Source: Halioglobus sp.
GTDB lineage: Bacteria > Pseudomonadota > Gammaproteobacteria > Pseudomonadales > Halieaceae
Direction of reading: 5' to 3'
NCBI GenBank assembly: GCA_020443425.1
Contig: JAGRIE010000009.1
Coordinates: 1 to 64,000, forward strand
DNA: 64,000 nucleotides
Shown here: positions 8,587-18,711 of the stretch, piece after piece
How the letters are laid out: every line of letters starts with the position of its first letter
Numbering within the stretch: the first letter of the stretch is position 1
Notes under the pieces: generated by a model
The model's database searches: none
The model's input: only the letters and a program-made list of their open reading frames with translations
What the model was told of the DNA's origin: nothing
Made by a program: the position numbers and the translations under genes

Positions 8587-8605
8587 GTTCTGCAATGGCC
8601 AGAAC
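8587..8605. repeat. Small inverted repeat in the divergent region before aqpZ
   Basis: GTTCTG (8587-8592) and CAGAAC (8600-8605) are perfect inverted repeats 7 bases apart, between the protease-like gene and aqpZ. This is a possible operator. The rest of this 223-base gap shows an AT-rich patch (8691-8715) but no confident promoter. Confidence 0.3.
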
Positions 8606-8727
8606 ATCAGTGCGCAGCAGCCCTGAGATACCCGATTGGGTAGGATGTATCCGCTGGCACCTTCGGCGACCTATGCTAGGCTTGAGCAGGATTGAAAGCA
8701 ATAAAAATAATTTTTGGAGCCACGGCT

Positions 8728-9420
8728 ATGAGCATGAGTAAAAAACTGAGCGCGGAGTTTATCGGTACGTTCTGGTTGGTGCTGGGAGGGTGTGGCAGTG
8801 CCGTCCTTGCGGCCGGCTTTCCAGAGCTGGGTATCGGGTTTTTGGGTGTGTCGCTGGCGTTCGGCCTCACTGTGCTGACAATGGCTTTTGCGATAGGGCA
8901 TATCTCGGGTTGTCATATCAACCCGGCGGTGTCTGTGGGACTGTGGGTTGGCGGTCGGTTTCCCGCCTCTGAGCTGCTGCCGTATGTGCTGGCCCAGGTG
9001 CTCGGGGGGATTGCCGGTGCGGCAATCCTGTATGTCATCGCCACAGGGCAGCCCGGCTTTGAGCTGGGTGGGTTTGCCTCCAACGGTTATGGCGAGCACT
9101 CACCGGGCGGGTACAGCCTGACCGCGGCGCTGGTGACCGAGGTGGTGATGACGTTCATGTTCCTGCTGATAATACTGGGCGCGACGGACAAGCGGGCTCC
9201 CGTTGGCCTGGCGCCGGTTGCCATTGGCCTCGGCCTGACGCTGGTTCACCTGTTCAGTGTCCCTGTCACCAATGCCTCGGTGAACCCCGCGCGCAGCACT
9301 GGCGTGGCACTGTTCCAGGGCGGCTGGGCTGTCTCCCAGTTATGGCTGTTCTGGATTGCGCCTATTATTGGTGCTGCGCTCGCCGGGCTCGCCTACAAAT
9401 GGCTGGGCAGTGAAGACTAA
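8728..9420 (+). CDS. aqpZ: Aquaporin Z
   Basis: An inner membrane water channel of 230 residues (E. coli AqpZ 231) with six predicted transmembrane helices. Both pore NPA motifs are visible: HINPAVSVG and [10 protein letters not shown]. The start ATG has GGAG eight bases upstream; an earlier in-frame TTG (8692) lacks support. The stop overlaps the stop of the convergent prlC gene by four bases. The lack of glycerol-channel insertions fits a water-selective aquaporin rather than GlpF. Confidence 0.95.
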   Translation: MSMSKKLSAEFIGTFWLVLGGCGSAVLAAGFPELGIGFLGVSLAFGLTVLTMAFAIGHISGCHINPAVSVGLWVGGRFPASELLPYVLAQVLGGIAGAAILYVIATGQPGFELGGFASNGYGEHSPGGYSLTAALVTEVVMTFMFLLIILGATDKRAPVGLAPVAIGLGLTLVHLFSVPVTNASVNPARSTGVALFQGGWAVSQLWLFWIAPIIGAALAGLAYKWLGSED

Positions 9421-11450
9421 CCCCTGATCCCGCAGTGCCGCAGCAGAGGTTCGATACTCGGCTCGCGGCCCCGGAACGCCACAAATACGTCCATGGGCTC
9501 TCGGGAACCGCCGACTTCGAGCACCTGCGCCCTGAAGTCAGCGCCGGTTGCCGCGTTGAAAATACCCTCCTCCTCGAAACGGGAAAAGGCGTCCGCCGAC
9601 AGCACTTCGGCCCATTTGTAGCTGTAGTATCCCGCCGCGTAGCCGCCGGCAAATATGTGTGAAAAGGCATTCTGGAAGCGATTGAAAGGAGGCAGGGTGA
9701 CCACCCCCACCTGTTGGCGCACATCGTCCAGCAGGCCCTGTACGGAGTCGAAACTGCCACTGCCCCACTCGCTGTGCAGGCGAAAGTCAAAGAGCGAGAA
9801 CTCCAGTTGCCGCACCATCATCATGCCGGATTGGAAGTTGCGCGCGGCCAGCAGTTTGTCCAGCAGCGCTTCCGGTAGCGGCTCGCCGGTCTCGTAGTGG
9901 CCTGAAATGAACGCCAGTGCCTCTCGCTCCCAGCACCAGTTTTCCAGAAACTGGCTGGGCAGTTCCACCGCGTCCCAGGCCACGCCATTGATACCGGATA
10001 CCGCGGCAACCGTCTGTTTCGTCAGCATATGGTGCAGCCCGTGACCGAACTCGTGAAACAGGGTGGTGAGTTCAGTGTGGGTCAGCAGTGACGGTTTATC
10101 ACCTACCGGCGGGGTGAAATTGCACACCAGGTAGGCGACGGGAATCTGCAGGCCAGCACTGGACTGGCGTCGCACCCGACAGGTGTCCATCCAGGCACCG
10201 CCGCGCTTGTTGGCCCGGGCGTACAGGTCCAGGTAGAAGCGGGCGACAACCTCCTCGCCGCGCAGCAGCTCGAACAGTTTGACACTGGGGTGGTAGTTGT
10301 CAAAGGCATCGACCTCCCGGACGTCGACCCCGTAGAGCCGCCTGACGACCTCAAACAGGCCCAATAACACCCGATTGGCCGGCAGGTAGGGGCGGATATC
10401 CTCCTGCGACACCTGGTAGCGGTTTTGGCGCAGCTTCTCACTGTAGTAACTGACATCCCAGGCTTGCAATGACGACTCGCTGCCCTGCTGCCTGGCGAAA
10501 TCCTCGAGTTCACGGAACTCAGCCTCCGCCTGCGGCAGGGACTGCGTCGCCAGCTGTTGCAGGAACTCCATCACCGCGTCCGGTGTGTCCGCCATCTTGG
10601 TCGCCAGTGACAGCTCGGCATAGTTGTCAAAGCCCAGCAGTTTCGCCAGCTCCGTGCGCAGTTCCATGATTTCTGTGATGAGTGCGGAGTTGTCCCACTG
10701 TCCCGCGTGAGGCCCCTGGTCCGAGGCCCTCGTGCAGTTGGCGGTGTATACCTCTTCCCGCAGCGCGCGGTTGTCACAGTAGTTGAGTACCGGGGACAGG
10801 GAGGGGAACTCCAGGTTGATCAGGTAGCCCTCCAGCCCGGCCTGTTCCGCCGCGTGTTGTGCACTGGCGAGCGCGGTCTCAGGCAGCCCGCTGAGTTCTT
10901 CCCGTGTCACCTGTTTTGACCAGGCGTTGGTGGCATCCAGCACATTTTCGCCGAAGCTGCTGCCGAGTTTGGACAGGCGCTGGCGGAGTTCTCCATAGTG
11001 TTTTTTCTTGTTCGCTGGCAATGCCACACCGGCCAGCCGGAAGTCGCGCAGCGCGTGCTCTATCGCCTTGCGCTGTGCCGTGTCCAGGGCGGGGAAGTCA
11101 TCGCTGTCTGCAATCTGTTGGTAGGCTGCACACAGGGCGCTGTGCTGGCCCATCCAGGTGCCGTATTCCGACAACAGCGGCAGGCATGCGTTGTACGCCT
11201 CGCGCAGCGCATCGCTATTGACGACGCTGTTCAGGTGCGAGACAGGCGACCACGCTCGCGACAGTTCGTCGTCCAGATCCTCCATCGGTTGCAGCAGGTT
11301 CTCCCAGGAGTAGTGTTCAGTACTCGCCAGCAATTCGCCAATACGCTGTTTGTTGCGCTCAATCAGCTGTCGGATAGCCGGCTCCACATGCGCCGGTTCT
11401 ATCCGGGAAAAGGGCGGTAGCGAATGTGGCTCAAGCAGTGGGTTGGACAT
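9417..11450 (-). CDS. prlC: Oligopeptidase A (M3 metallopeptidase)
   Basis: A cytosolic zinc endopeptidase that degrades short peptides, including cleaved signal peptides. It is 677 residues (E. coli PrlC 680). The zinc site is [11 protein letters not shown] in the C-terminal half, with the downstream Glu ligand region in the [13 protein letters not shown] segment. The M3 C-terminal [15 protein letters not shown] is also clear. The ATG at 11450 has AAGGA upstream. The frame stays open far upstream, antisense to the clcA gene; that part is not coding for this protein. The stop overlaps that of aqpZ. Confidence 0.95.
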   Translation of the reverse strand: MSNPLLEPHSLPPFSRIEPAHVEPAIRQLIERNKQRIGELLASTEHYSWENLLQPMEDLDDELSRAWSPVSHLNSVVNSDALREAYNACLPLLSEYGTWMGQHSALCAAYQQIADSDDFPALDTAQRKAIEHALRDFRLAGVALPANKKKHYGELRQRLSKLGSSFGENVLDATNAWSKQVTREELSGLPETALASAQHAAEQAGLEGYLINLEFPSLSPVLNYCDNRALREEVYTANCTRASDQGPHAGQWDNSALITEIMELRTELAKLLGFDNYAELSLATKMADTPDAVMEFLQQLATQSLPQAEAEFRELEDFARQQGSESSLQAWDVSYYSEKLRQNRYQVSQEDIRPYLPANRVLLGLFEVVRRLYGVDVREVDAFDNYHPSVKLFELLRGEEVVARFYLDLYARANKRGGAWMDTCRVRRQSSAGLQIPVAYLVCNFTPPVGDKPSLLTHTELTTLFHEFGHGLHHMLTKQTVAAVSGINGVAWDAVELPSQFLENWCWEREALAFISGHYETGEPLPEALLDKLLAARNFQSGMMMVRQLEFSLFDFRLHSEWGSGSFDSVQGLLDDVRQQVGVVTLPPFNRFQNAFSHIFAGGYAAGYYSYKWAEVLSADAFSRFEEEGIFNAATGADFRAQVLEVGGSREPMDVFVAFRGREPSIEPLLRHCGIRG

Positions 11451-11706
11451 ATAGCGAGGTTCCTTGTGGGTGCCAGTGCGCGATAGTACCCGAAACTTGC
11501 GGATGACAATAATCCAGTTTAAAACAAACCACTGCGGAGTGTGATATCGTGATTCGCTATGCGGCTCACTGCTGACACCCATGAAGAGCAGCAGCCAGGC
11601 CGCTCTCCCGCAGCAGTCCTGACTGTCCCGGTGTGCGCATTGATCAGCGCATTGCCGCAGCTCCAGCGGGAGACCGGGCGCCGCGCTGCACAGGAATGTT
11701 GTATCG

Positions 11707-13029
11707 ATGAGTTTGAATAATGAAGGCCCCCACTTCCTCGCAAGCGCGGCATCCAGCCTGGCAAAACTGGCCCTGTTGTCCTCGTTCACAGGGGCTGGTA
11801 TCGGTCTCGTTATCGGCTGCTTCCGGGTGCTGCTGGCACAGATGGACACTGCTCGTACGGACACGATCCTGTGGGCCCACCAGTGGCCGGTGCTGGGGTT
11901 TGTGCTGGTGTGCACGACGGTTGGGCTGATGACCGCTTTCGCTGCCTGGCTGGTGCAGCGTTCCGGGCAGCCCGCAGCGGGCAGTGGTATACCCCATGTG
12001 GAGGCAGTGATAGAGGGCAAACTCCCCGCCGCCCCCATTTTACTGGCGCCCGTCAAATTCATTGGCGGCCTGTTTGCCATGGGGGGTGGTCTGGCGCTCG
12101 GACGGGAAGGGCCCAGTGTACAGATCGGCGCCAACCTCGCTGAGTTCTGGGGCAAGGTGTTCCGACTGCCGACCACGGACCGCATCGCATTGTTAGCGGC
12201 GGGCGCCGGTGCCGGACTGTCGGTGGCATTCAATGCCCCGATCGCCGGTGCGGTTTTTGTGCTGGAAGAACTGGTTCGACGATTTGATACCCGCATAGCG
12301 ATTGCCGCGCTCGGTGCCTCCAGTTCTGCGATTGCAGTGGCATCGATCTTCCTCGGGATGCAGCCTGATTTCGACGTGGCGACCCTGCCCAATCCCGATG
12401 CCTGGACCGGCCCCGTCTTCGCCCTGCTGGGTATCGTGGCCGGGCTGGCTGGCGTCGCCTACAACCGGTTGATTATCGGCACCTGTGCGCTGGCGGACGG
12501 CATGACCCGGTGGCGGCCTGAGGTCCGGGCACTCTGCATAGGCGCGCTGGTGGGAGCGGTGGCCTGGTTTGCTCCGCACCTGGTCGGAGGTGGCGATACG
12601 ATTACCCAGCAGGCGCTGGTCGGCGGTATCGGGCTGACGGCGCTGCCGTTGATATTCGCCGTGCGTTTCCTCCTTGGGCCGCTGTCCTATGCCGCCGGCA
12701 CGCCGGGTGGACTGTTCGCACCCATACTCGCTCTGGGAGCGTGCCTGGGGCTGGCATTTGGACTCCTGTGCCAGCAGTTTGTCGCTGATTTCGGGGCCAC
12801 GCCGGTTACCTTCGCCATCGCCGGTATGGCCGCCTTCCTGACGGCCACAGTCCGTGCGCCTGTGACGGGAATCGTTCTGATCTTTGAGATGACAGGCGCT
12901 TTCAACCAGGCACTGCCCATGCTCTGGGCCTGCTTTGCGGCGATGGTCGTGCCCACCCTGATGGGTAACCCACCGATTTATGACACCATGAAGGCCCGTA
13001 CCATCGGTGTCGCCAGGACGATGGCGTAG
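11707..13029 (+). CDS. clcA: ClC family chloride channel/H+ antiporter
   Basis: A 440-residue polytopic membrane protein of the ClC family. The anion-pathway signatures are present: GSGIPH, GREGPSVQ (gating Glu), AGTPGGLFAP, and a C-terminal NPPIYDT with the Tyr that coordinates chloride. The inner Glu in FVLEELVRR matches the proton-pathway residue of exchangers, so a 2Cl-/H+ antiporter is more likely than a channel. It lacks C-terminal CBS domains. A cation/H+ antiporter gene follows after 36 bases, suggesting a pH or ion homeostasis unit. Confidence 0.9.
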   Translation: MSLNNEGPHFLASAASSLAKLALLSSFTGAGIGLVIGCFRVLLAQMDTARTDTILWAHQWPVLGFVLVCTTVGLMTAFAAWLVQRSGQPAAGSGIPHVEAVIEGKLPAAPILLAPVKFIGGLFAMGGGLALGREGPSVQIGANLAEFWGKVFRLPTTDRIALLAAGAGAGLSVAFNAPIAGAVFVLEELVRRFDTRIAIAALGASSSAIAVASIFLGMQPDFDVATLPNPDAWTGPVFALLGIVAGLAGVAYNRLIIGTCALADGMTRWRPEVRALCIGALVGAVAWFAPHLVGGGDTITQQALVGGIGLTALPLIFAVRFLLGPLSYAAGTPGGLFAPILALGACLGLAFGLLCQQFVADFGATPVTFAIAGMAAFLTATVRAPVTGIVLIFEMTGAFNQALPMLWACFAAMVVPTLMGNPPIYDTMKARTIGVARTMA

Positions 13030-13065
13030 ATAGCGGCTGTTGCAGTTTCCGGGTGTTGCGAGGAC

Positions 13066-14280
13066 ATGACAGGTATGTATGAAACTCTGGCGGTGCTCGC
13101 CCTGTTTGTATTGATCTACAGTTCCGTAGCCGGCGCCGTAGAGCGCACCCGGATCAGTGGCCCGATTGTGTATACCTGTTTTGGGCTGTTGATCGGCCCG
13201 GCGGGGTTTGACCTGCTCGCGTGGGACACGGATCGGGAACTGGTCCGCGGCCTGGCCGAGGTGACACTCGCGCTGGTGTTGTTCACCGACGCCGCCGGTG
13301 CCGATGTCGGGGTGTTGAAAAAAACCAGCGGTGTACCCGCCCGGCTGCTGCTCATCGGTTTGCCGCTGACGATAGCACTGGGTTTCGGTATCGGGACTGT
13401 GCTGTTCGATAACCTGTCCCTGCTGGGAATCGCGGTGCTGGCAACCATGCTGGCCCCGACCGATGCCGCCCTCGGCAAGGCCGTGGTAACCAACGAGGCC
13501 GTGCCCGATGAGATTCGCCAGAGCCTGAATGTGGAAAGTGGCCTCAATGACGGTATCTGTGTGCCGGTACTGCTTCTGTTTCTCACGCTGGCCCTCGACA
13601 AGGCCGGTGACGGAGGTCCGCTATTGCTGGCTGTGCAACTGGTTGTCGAGGAGATCGGTATCGGTCTCGCTGTCGGCCTGTTACTGACGTTTCCCGCGAT
13701 CAGGTTGCTGCAAATTGCCCATCACCGGCAGTGGCTGACCCGCAGTTGGGTACAGGTACCGATCATCGCGTTGGCGCTCAGCTGCTTTGCCGTTGCACAG
13801 TATCTCGGTGGCAGTGGTTTTATCGCCGCTTTCAGCGGCGGCCTGCTGATGGCCTTCATGGACAGGCATCTCCCCACAGCCGTAAAGGACGAGTACCTGC
13901 TCGCTTCCGAGGGAACGGGCGATACACTGGCGCTGATCACGTGGGTGATTTTCGGGTCGGCAGTGGTGGGGCAGGCGTTGGGGCATTTCAGCTGGCCGAT
14001 ACTGTTATACGCCGGCCTGAGCCTGACCGTGATCCGCATGCTGCCGGTGTTCTTGTCGCTGGCAGGCAGCGGTATGGATACCGAGGGGAAGCTGTTCATC
14101 GGCTGGTTCGGCCCGCGCGGCCTCGCCAGTATTGTGTTTGTCGTGCTGGTGGTCAACAGCGGGTTGCCGGACGGCGGCGCACTCGCGATGACCGTGGTAT
14201 GCACTATTGTGCTGAGTGTTCTCGGGCACGGGGTAACGGCCAACCCCTGGGCAAGGGCATTCGCCAGTCGCCATTCCTGA
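13066..14280 (+). CDS. Cation/proton antiporter (CPA1, NhaP-like)
   Basis: A 404-residue protein with about 12 predicted membrane segments and the CPA1 motif ESGLNDG that carries the ion-binding Asn-Asp. It probably exchanges Na+ or K+ for H+. A preceding conserved helix (VLATMLAPTDAALGKAVV) fits the family. There is no long cytosolic tail or regulatory RCK domain. The ATG at 13066 is used; a second in-frame ATG lies nine bases later. It is probably co-transcribed with clcA. Ion preference cannot be inferred from the sequence. Confidence 0.87.
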   Translation: MTGMYETLAVLALFVLIYSSVAGAVERTRISGPIVYTCFGLLIGPAGFDLLAWDTDRELVRGLAEVTLALVLFTDAAGADVGVLKKTSGVPARLLLIGLPLTIALGFGIGTVLFDNLSLLGIAVLATMLAPTDAALGKAVVTNEAVPDEIRQSLNVESGLNDGICVPVLLLFLTLALDKAGDGGPLLLAVQLVVEEIGIGLAVGLLLTFPAIRLLQIAHHRQWLTRSWVQVPIIALALSCFAVAQYLGGSGFIAAFSGGLLMAFMDRHLPTAVKDEYLLASEGTGDTLALITWVIFGSAVVGQALGHFSWPILLYAGLSLTVIRMLPVFLSLAGSGMDTEGKLFIGWFGPRGLASIVFVVLVVNSGLPDGGALAMTVVCTIVLSVLGHGVTANPWARAFASRHS

Positions 14281-14396
14281 CGCCGGAGATCGTCGGGCGG
14301 GGCGGCGGTACTCATTGTGGCGCGCTCCTTTGGCCGCCTCGCACCGCATGCGGGAACAGCGCGACCAGCCTCGGCGCCGAACTGGGTATACGGGCC

Positions 14397-15731
14397 TCAG
14401 TCAGTGGTCTTTTTTTTCCTCAGTGGTGCAAAGCCATCGTTTGCCGGACTTGGCACGGCGGTCGATTTGGCCCGCCGTTTCCCGACATTCTTCTGGTTGC
14501 GCACGCGCTTCTTGCTTTTGTCTGTCGCCGTTTTCTTTGGTTTTTTGTGGCTGCTGGCAGCCTTACCGGAGGACTTCAGCTTGCGGGGGCCGTTGTATTT
14601 CGCTTTCAGGCCGGGCAGGGCGCGTCGCTCAAACCGCAGTGCAAGATAGCGTTCAATACTGACTGTCAGGTTCCACTCAGTTGCACTGGCCAGTGACACA
14701 GCGAGTCCGCGTGCGCCGGCGCGCCCGGTGCGCCCGGTGCGGTGCAGGTAGTTGTCGCCGCTGTAGGGAATATCGTAATTGATCACCAGGTCGATACCGC
14801 TGACATCAATGCCGCGGGCGGCGAGGTCGCTGGCGCAGACGATGGTGACCTTGCCCTCGTGGAACTGGTGCATCACCTGTTTCCGCTCTTCAGTGGTCAT
14901 CTCTCCGTGCAGCGCAGCGCAGCGCAGCTTGTGGTACTTGAGCAGATTGGCCAGACGCGTCGCTGTATTGCGCTTGTTGGCAAACACCAGCGCGCGGGTG
15001 AAGCCGCCCTGTTCCAGCAGTGCCGCCAGCAGCTTGTCCTTGTGCTGCTGGCTGTCGGCGAGAATCAACTGGTGATCAATACTGCTGTGAGGCTGTCGCA
15101 CCTGGCCCACGGTGATGGTCCGGGGTGACTGTAACAACGTCGCCGCGATGGCGCCCACGCCGCGGTGCGACAGCGTCGCGGACAGCAGCAGTACCTGCTT
15201 CCCCGGCGGGCAGTGTTCAGCAATCTTCACCACGTCATCGCGGAAGCCCATATCCAGCATGCGGTCCGCTTCATCCAGCACCAGTGTCTGCAGGTTGCTC
15301 AAGTCTGCGCTGCGCTTCTGGCAGTGTTCCAGCAGGCGGCCCGGCGTGGCCACCACAATTTCAGGGTCCTTGCGCAGCTGCGCTTTCTGGTATTTGAAGT
15401 CGGCGCCCCCGGTGATGGCCACGGCCTTCACCGGCGACAGCGCCAGCAGTTCGCGACACTGTTTCAGTACCTGGCGCGCGAGTTCGCGGGTGGGTACCAG
15501 AATCAGCGCCAGGGTCCCGGCATTCCTGGCGGTTTCGCTGGCGAGTATTTTCTGTGCCAGCGGTATCAGGTAGGCCAGGGTCTTGCCGCTGCCCGTTTCG
15601 GCGCTGACCAGCAAGTCGGCGCCCTCCAGTGCGGGAGGCACCGTCAATTGCTGCACGTCCGTGGCGGTGGTTAACGCGAGCGCATCAAGGCCCAGGCGCA
15701 GGTGACGATCAAGCTGTAAGTCTTCGAACAC
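14397..15731 (-). CDS. DEAD-box ATP-dependent RNA helicase
   Basis: A 444-residue RNA helicase. Motifs in order: AETGSGKT (44-51), PTRELARQV, TPGR, DEAD (153-156), SAT (184-186), then the second RecA domain with AARGIDVSGIDLVINYD and HRTGRTGRAG. It ends with a Lys/Arg-rich low-complexity tail typical of RhlE/SrmB-type helicases that act in ribosome assembly or RNA decay. The GTG at 15731 has GGAG nine bases upstream and gives a standard N-terminus (FEDLQLDRHL). A longer frame to 15845 looks like leader. A long 5' UTR (about 150 bases) is expected from the promoter at 15887. Confidence 0.93.
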   Translation of the reverse strand: MFEDLQLDRHLRLGLDALALTTATDVQQLTVPPALEGADLLVSAETGSGKTLAYLIPLAQKILASETARNAGTLALILVPTRELARQVLKQCRELLALSPVKAVAITGGADFKYQKAQLRKDPEIVVATPGRLLEHCQKRSADLSNLQTLVLDEADRMLDMGFRDDVVKIAEHCPPGKQVLLLSATLSHRGVGAIAATLLQSPRTITVGQVRQPHSSIDHQLILADSQQHKDKLLAALLEQGGFTRALVFANKRNTATRLANLLKYHKLRCAALHGEMTTEERKQVMHQFHEGKVTIVCASDLAARGIDVSGIDLVINYDIPYSGDNYLHRTGRTGRAGARGLAVSLASATEWNLTVSIERYLALRFERRALPGLKAKYNGPRKLKSSGKAASSHKKPKKTATDKSKKRVRNQKNVGKRRAKSTAVPSPANDGFAPLRKKKTTD

Positions 15732-15878
15732 GTTTTTGCGCTCCGCTGGTATCTCGATGGAAATTCGGTTTGCTGTGGCTGAACAACCCTGGCAACTGCA
15801 GGCCGGGGCTGCCGGTTTGGTGAAGAATTGCCGCCGGGACGGCAATCTGTGCCCCCTGATGTCGGCGATGCTGCAAAT

Positions 15879-15900
15879 TCCGGGGTATTATATCCCCGGA
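15879..15900 (-). promoter_or_regulatory. Perfect -10 inside a palindrome, helicase promoter
   Basis: TCCGGGG (15879-15885) and CCCCGGA (15894-15900) are inverted repeats around an AT-rich 8-base core. The core holds TATAAT on the minus strand (15892 to 15887). This places a -10 element for the DEAD-box gene exactly in the centre of a dyad, as for a repressor operator. The -35 is not recognisable. Confidence 0.45.
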
Positions 15901-15979
15901 TTGCACGCAGGGTACATCGGCAGCAGAAAGACTGTGCCGACACCGGGCCGTGTGCCTGGAAAACAGCGGAGACAGTGTG

Positions 15980-16951
15980 ATGGTAAAGGCAGTCAGAATA
16001 TACGAGGCGGGCGGGCCGGAGGTCATGCAGTGGGAGGAGGTCGCACTCGATGCCCCGGGCCCTGGCATGGTCACGGTGGAAAACCGGGCGATCGGACTTA
16101 ACTACATTGATACCTATCACCGCAGCGGCCTGTACCCGCTCGCGCTGCCCAGCGGTATTGGTGTAGAGGGGGCCGGGCAGGTGTCTGCGGTGGGCGCGGG
16201 AGTGGATTTGCAGGTGGGTGACCGCGTGGCATACTGCTCCGCGGGACTGGGCGCCTATGCGCAGGCGCTCAACCTGCCCGCGTCCAGGCTGGTGAAAATC
16301 CCCGACGGCATCGACTTTGAACAGGCCGCAGCCTGCCTGTTGAAAGGGCAGACCACCGAGTACCTGTTGCAGCGGACTTACCCCTTGCGCGCGGGGGAGA
16401 CCTGCCTGTTTCACGCAGCGGCCGGCGGTGTGGGGACAATTTTTGGTCAGTGGGCGAAGAGTATCGGCGCAACAGTCATCGGTACCGTGGGTTCAGAGGA
16501 GAAGGCTGCCCAGGCCCTTGCGCACGGTTTTACCCATGTGATCAATTACCGCACAGAAGATGTGGTGCAGCGTGTGCTCGACATCACCCACGGCGAGAAA
16601 GTGCCGGTGGTGTACGACGGTGTCGGTCGGGATACCTTCGATATATCACTGGACTGTTTGCAGACGCGCGGGCTGATGGTGAGTTTCGGCAATGCCTCGG
16701 GCGCTCCTGCACCACTGGACCTGCAGGTATTGGCCAACAAGGGTTCACTCTTTATCACGCGGCCCACGATGGTCTCCTACACACTCACCCAGCAGGAACT
16801 GCAGCAGTCATCAGATGCTTTATTTGACCGGGTCCTCGGTGGAGTGGTGCATGTTGAGATCAATCAGCGCTATGCGCTGTCAGACGTACAGCAGGCGCAC
16901 CGGGATCTCGAGGGTCGCAAGACCACCGGCTCAACCGTACTGATGCCGTGA
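15980..16951 (+). CDS. qorA: NADPH:quinone oxidoreductase, zinc-independent MDR family (QorA-like)
   Basis: A 323-residue medium-chain dehydrogenase/reductase (E. coli QorA 327). GLNYIDTYHRSGLY near residues 43-56 and the nucleotide-binding HAAAGGVGTI are typical of zeta-crystallin/Qor proteins. The zinc ligands of alcohol dehydrogenases are missing, as expected. It probably reduces quinones with NADPH in the cytosol. The ATG at 15980 has GGAGA upstream. The GNAT gene follows with 14 bases between. Confidence 0.9.
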   Translation: MVKAVRIYEAGGPEVMQWEEVALDAPGPGMVTVENRAIGLNYIDTYHRSGLYPLALPSGIGVEGAGQVSAVGAGVDLQVGDRVAYCSAGLGAYAQALNLPASRLVKIPDGIDFEQAAACLLKGQTTEYLLQRTYPLRAGETCLFHAAAGGVGTIFGQWAKSIGATVIGTVGSEEKAAQALAHGFTHVINYRTEDVVQRVLDITHGEKVPVVYDGVGRDTFDISLDCLQTRGLMVSFGNASGAPAPLDLQVLANKGSLFITRPTMVSYTLTQQELQQSSDALFDRVLGGVVHVEINQRYALSDVQQAHRDLEGRKTTGSTVLMP

Positions 16952-16965
16952 CGGGAGGAATCGAA

Positions 16966-17565
16966 GTGTCGTTGCAGATACAGCCAGTGGTGCTGTCGGG
17001 GCAGGTGGTGCGGCTGGAGCCGCTCACTCCGGCGCACTCGCAGGGGCTTTACAACCGCGGGCGAGTAAAGGCTGACTGGGCCTACCTGCCGCGCAGCTGC
17101 TTTGTCGACCAGGCGGATACGCGGCACTGGATTGACGAGGCATTGAACACCCCGGGACACATGCCGTTTGCCATTGTCGATGTCGCCAGGGGCAGGGCGG
17201 TGGGCAGCACACGGTATATGAATATCCGGCCTGAACACCGCTCACTGGAGATCGGCTGGACCTGGCTGGGCCAGGAGTGGCAGCGAACTGCGGTCAACAC
17301 TGAGGCGAAGTTGTTGCTGCTGTCACACGCGTTCGACCGCCTCGGTTGCGTGCGGGTGGAATTCAAGACCGATACCCGCAACGAGCGGTCACAGCGGGCG
17401 CTGGCAAGAATCGGCGCCAAACGGGAGGGAGTGATGCGCAATCACATGATAGTGCAGAACAACTACCTGCGTGATTCGGTCTACTTCAGTGTGATTGCCG
17501 CAGAATGGCCCGAGGTGAAAAGCCACCTCAAGGCCCTGTTGGCTGGCGATGCCGCGCCGGCTTGA
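16966..17565 (+). CDS. GNAT family N-acetyltransferase (RimJ/RimL-like)
   Basis: A 199-residue acetyltransferase of the RimL type: VVRLEPLTPAH at the N-terminus, the EIGWTWLGQEWQRT strand and acetyl-CoA region, and VEFKTDTRNERSQRALARIG at the C-terminus. The target could be a protein N-terminus or a small amine. The GTG at 16966 has GGAGG seven bases upstream, which decides this start over an earlier in-frame GTG at 16948 that overlaps qorA. The stop abuts the stop of convergent cysK with no gap. Confidence 0.85.
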   Translation: MSLQIQPVVLSGQVVRLEPLTPAHSQGLYNRGRVKADWAYLPRSCFVDQADTRHWIDEALNTPGHMPFAIVDVARGRAVGSTRYMNIRPEHRSLEIGWTWLGQEWQRTAVNTEAKLLLLSHAFDRLGCVRVEFKTDTRNERSQRALARIGAKREGVMRNHMIVQNNYLRDSVYFSVIAAEWPEVKSHLKALLAGDAAPA

Positions 17566-18546
17566 TCAGCTCACCGTGGCCTGCACCGTCTCGCTGTCGG
17601 AGAAGTGCCCCGCGAACAGTGCGGAGGTCAGGTAGCGTTCGCCGGAATCTGGCAGGATCGCGACAATCATCTTCCCCCGGTGTTCCGGCTGCTGTGACAG
17701 CCGGTGGGCTGCGGCCATCGCTGCACCCGAGGAGATGCCCGCCAGGATGCCCTCTCGCTGCATCAGTTGATGCGCCCATTCGATCGCTTCATCGCTGGTG
17801 ACCTGCTCGACCTGGTCGACCATGTCCAGGTCCAGGTTCCTGGGCACAAATCCCGCACCGATACCCTGGATCTTGTGCGGTGCGTGACGCGGTTCCTCAC
17901 CGGCTTTCGCCGCTGTAATCATAGTGGACGTGTCTGGCTCAACGGCGACGCTGAGCACGTTCTTGCCACGGGTAATTTTCAGGTGACGGGAAATCCCGGT
18001 GATCGTGCCGCCGGTGCCGACGCCCGAGACGAGGATGTCGATACCGCCATCGGTATCCTCCCAGATTTCCGGCCCGGTGGTCTGTTCATGGACATCCGGG
18101 TTGGCGGGATTCTCGAACTGGTGGGGCCCCCAGTACTTGCCGGGTTCGGAGGCGATAATTTCCTCCGCTTTGGCAATCGCTGCGGGTATGCCTTTGCTGC
18201 CATCAGTAAGGACCACCTGGGCGCCCAGTGACTTCATCAGCATGCGACGCTCCAGGCTCATGGTATTGGGCATGACCAGGGTGCAGCCGTAACCTTTCGC
18301 CGCCGCGACAAAGGCCAGTGCTATCCCGGTATTGCCGCTGGTGGGTTCGACAATGGTCATGCCGGGCTTCAGGCTGCCGTCGCGTTCGGCAGCGCTGACC
18401 ATGCTGGCGCCGATACGGCATTTGACGGACATGGCCGGGTTGCGATTCTCCAGTTTGACGTAGATATTGCCATCGCTGATATGGTTGATTTTGACCAGCG
18501 GTGTGCCGCCAGTGGTCTCGGCGTTGTCGCTGTAGAGTTTGCTCAT
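17566..18546 (-). CDS. cysK: Cysteine synthase A (O-acetylserine sulfhydrylase)
   Basis: CysK makes cysteine from O-acetylserine and sulfide with PLP. The 326-residue protein shows Lys42 in [11 protein letters not shown], the substrate loop TSGNTG (69-74) and the PLP phosphate loop [10 protein letters not shown]. The length and motifs fit CysK rather than CysM. It is transcribed alone, away from the intergenic region that carries the candidate small RNA on the opposite strand. Confidence 0.95.
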   Translation of the reverse strand: MSKLYSDNAETTGGTPLVKINHISDGNIYVKLENRNPAMSVKCRIGASMVSAAERDGSLKPGMTIVEPTSGNTGIALAFVAAAKGYGCTLVMPNTMSLERRMLMKSLGAQVVLTDGSKGIPAAIAKAEEIIASEPGKYWGPHQFENPANPDVHEQTTGPEIWEDTDGGIDILVSGVGTGGTITGISRHLKITRGKNVLSVAVEPDTSTMITAAKAGEEPRHAPHKIQGIGAGFVPRNLDLDMVDQVEQVTSDEAIEWAHQLMQREGILAGISSGAAMAAAHRLSQQPEHRGKMIVAILPDSGERYLTSALFAGHFSDSETVQATVS

Positions 18547-18676
18547 AGTGAATGCCTGTCTGCTCGCTGGATGGGTTTATCAGAGTGTTATCAGATTAGT
18601 ATTGTCGGGCCCCAGTGTCCAACCGCAGGGAACAACGCCCGGCGGCGGCACGGCGCAAAAAAAATTCATTGCGGCG

Positions 18677-18705
18677 GGAACTTTTCCCCGCGCGCTGCGT
18701 CCTAA
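18677..18705 (+). promoter_or_regulatory. Candidate ECF-sigma (RpoE/AlgU-type) promoter
   Basis: GGAACTT at 18677-18683 is followed, 16 bases after GGAAC, by CGTC at 18698-18701 (then CTAAG). GGAAC-N16-CGTC is a classic ECF promoter layout; read as GAACTT-N16-TCCTAA it is also close to the AlgU/RpoE consensus. Transcription would start near 18711. No plus-strand gene follows before the terminator at 18837. Confidence 0.5.
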
Positions 18706-18711
18706 GAGACA

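Noticed and set aside
11451-12392. N-terminal extension of prlC
   Set aside because: The frame is open but antisense to clcA, and the standard PrlC N-terminus starts at the ATG at 11450 with a ribosome site.
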